A stretch of DNA of 32,326 nt, from contig CAZAQH010000013.1 in NCBI GenBank assembly GCA_964487395.1, forward strand, positions 1 through 32,326. Direction: 5' to 3'. Shown here piece after piece: positions 31,644 to 32,326 of the stretch (position 1 is the first letter of the stretch; each line of letters begins with the position of its first letter). Below the pieces are notes generated by a model, which searched no databases, had not been told where the DNA came from, and worked only from the letters and a program-made list of their open reading frames with translations. The position numbers were made by a program, and so were the translations under genes. Source of the DNA: RGIG8767 sp964487395 (GTDB lineage Bacteria; Bacillota; Clostridia; Lachnospirales; Lachnospiraceae).

Positions 31644-32258
31644 GTGTCAGATAAAGAAAAAGAACAGGAGATTCTGGAAGAAGTGTTAGAGGAATTAGAA
31701 GAGAACCAGGAAAAAGAAAACACTTCACCGGAAGAAACCGAGGAATCAAATGAAGAACCTGTAGATGCAACAAAACAGGAAGAAAAACCAAAAAAGAAAA
31801 AAAGAGCAGACAAAAAACAGGATGCACTGGAAGAAAAGGTAACAGAACTTGAAGATAAAGTAAAACGACAGATGGCAGAATTTGAAAACTTCAGGAAACG
31901 TACCGAAAAGGAAAAAGCAACCATGTTTGAAATGGGGGCTAAAACAGTAATAGAAAAGATACTTCCGGTTGTAGATAATTTTGAAAGAGGTCTTGCAACC
32001 ATACCGGAAGAAGATCAGGGTTCACCATTTGCAGAGGGAATGAATATGATTTATAAGCAAATGATGACAGAACTCGAAAACCTTGGTGTTAAGCCAATTG
32101 AAGCAGTTGGAAAAGAATTTAACCCTGAATTTCACAATGCAGTGATGCAGGTTGAAAGTGACGAGTTTGAAGAAGGCGTCGTAGCACAGGAATTACAAAA
32201 AGGTTATATGTATCGCGAGTCCGTTGTGAGACATAGTATGGTAGCTGTTTCACAATAG
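31644..32258 (+). CDS. grpE: Nucleotide exchange factor GrpE
   Basis: The 204-residue protein has an acidic Glu-rich N-terminus (about residues 1-60), a coiled-coil helix with EFENFRKRTEKEKA, and the GrpE beta domain near PIEAVGKEFNPEFHNAVMQV and GYMYRESVVRHSMVAV. It releases ADP from DnaK. GTG 31644 is taken as start because GAAAGGA lies 8 nt upstream; an in-frame ATG at 31635 overlaps that site and would add only three residues. No terminator lies before dnaK. Confidence 0.95.
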   Translation: MSDKEKEQEILEEVLEELEENQEKENTSPEETEESNEEPVDATKQEEKPKKKKRADKKQDALEEKVTELEDKVKRQMAEFENFRKRTEKEKATMFEMGAKTVIEKILPVVDNFERGLATIPEEDQGSPFAEGMNMIYKQMMTELENLGVKPIEAVGKEFNPEFHNAVMQVESDEFEEGVVAQELQKGYMYRESVVRHSMVAVSQ

Positions 32259-32297
32259 TAAATAGAAAACAAAGACAAAAAACAGGAGGAAATAGAT

Positions 32298-32326
32298 ATG
32301 AGTAAAATTATTGGTATTGACTTAGG
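32298..32326 (+). CDS. dnaK: Chaperone DnaK, first codons only
   Basis: ATG 32298, 7 nt after AGGAGG, opens MSKIIGIDL, the standard DnaK N-terminus (the first strand of the ATPase domain). The window ends after nine codons. The order hrcA-grpE-dnaK confirms the call. Confidence 0.95.

Overview
The window is a stretch of low-GC Firmicutes chromosome, most likely from a gut Lachnospiraceae or a close clostridial relative. The case rests on AT-rich codon use, strong GGAGG-type ribosome binding sites, the CIRCE-hrcA-grpE-dnaK order, a DUF6465 protein, a YerB/DUF3048 lipoprotein, an Amt-PII fusion and a Zn-macrodomain/SirTM pair. I saw no rRNA, tRNA, insertion sequence or prophage gene.

Region by region. 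(1) 1-6.98 kb is a nitrogen and amino-acid uptake block: a GNAT acetyltransferase (minus strand), a cyclophilin, two tandem paralogous AGCS sodium:amino-acid symporters, and an ammonium channel with a PII domain fused to its C-terminus. (2) 7-17.5 kb is an accessory and decaying stretch. It holds an isochorismatase-like hydrolase, a frameshifted HIT gene, an XRE regulator with a zinc ribbon, one intact and one interrupted EamA exporter, a MerR/TipAS regulator with its 19-bp-spacer promoter, GNAT genes and remnants, a 74-bp tandem repeat, a CPBP protease and an HxlR regulator. A macrodomain/SirTM pair ends at a deletion that joins it tail-to-tail to a truncated YbaK-type deacylase gene. (3) 17.6-21.3 kb has a MurJ/SpoVB-like flippase, the YerB-type lipoprotein and CobS. 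(4) 21.4-26.3 kb is a complete branched-chain amino-acid ABC operon, livJ-livHMGF, with a terminator and a highly structured leader between livJ and livH. (5) 26.3-29.8 kb is a tight operon: cytidylate-kinase-like protein, aminotransferase, patatin-like phospholipase and UppP. (6) 29.9-32.3 kb has the DUF6465 protein and the heat-shock operon, running off the end in dnaK.

The main theme is nutrient capture, above all of nitrogen: two AGCS symporters, Amt-PII and Liv. The transporter genes share an unusual layout in which the promoter is followed at once by a terminator-like hairpin and only then by the RBS. The most interesting candidate is a 55-nt element at 22739-22793, just upstream of the livH RBS. 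Three perfect helices fold there into a nested pseudoknot, and a mutually exclusive upstream hairpin could compete with it. The sequence looks like a cis-regulatory RNA of a class I cannot name. A second candidate is a minus-strand small RNA at about 13980-14101 that resembles the antitoxin half of an Fst/holin-like type I toxin-antitoxin locus, with no toxin visible.

Starts were chosen by Shine-Dalgarno position and often lie inside longer open frames. All functional calls are from reading motifs; no database search was run.
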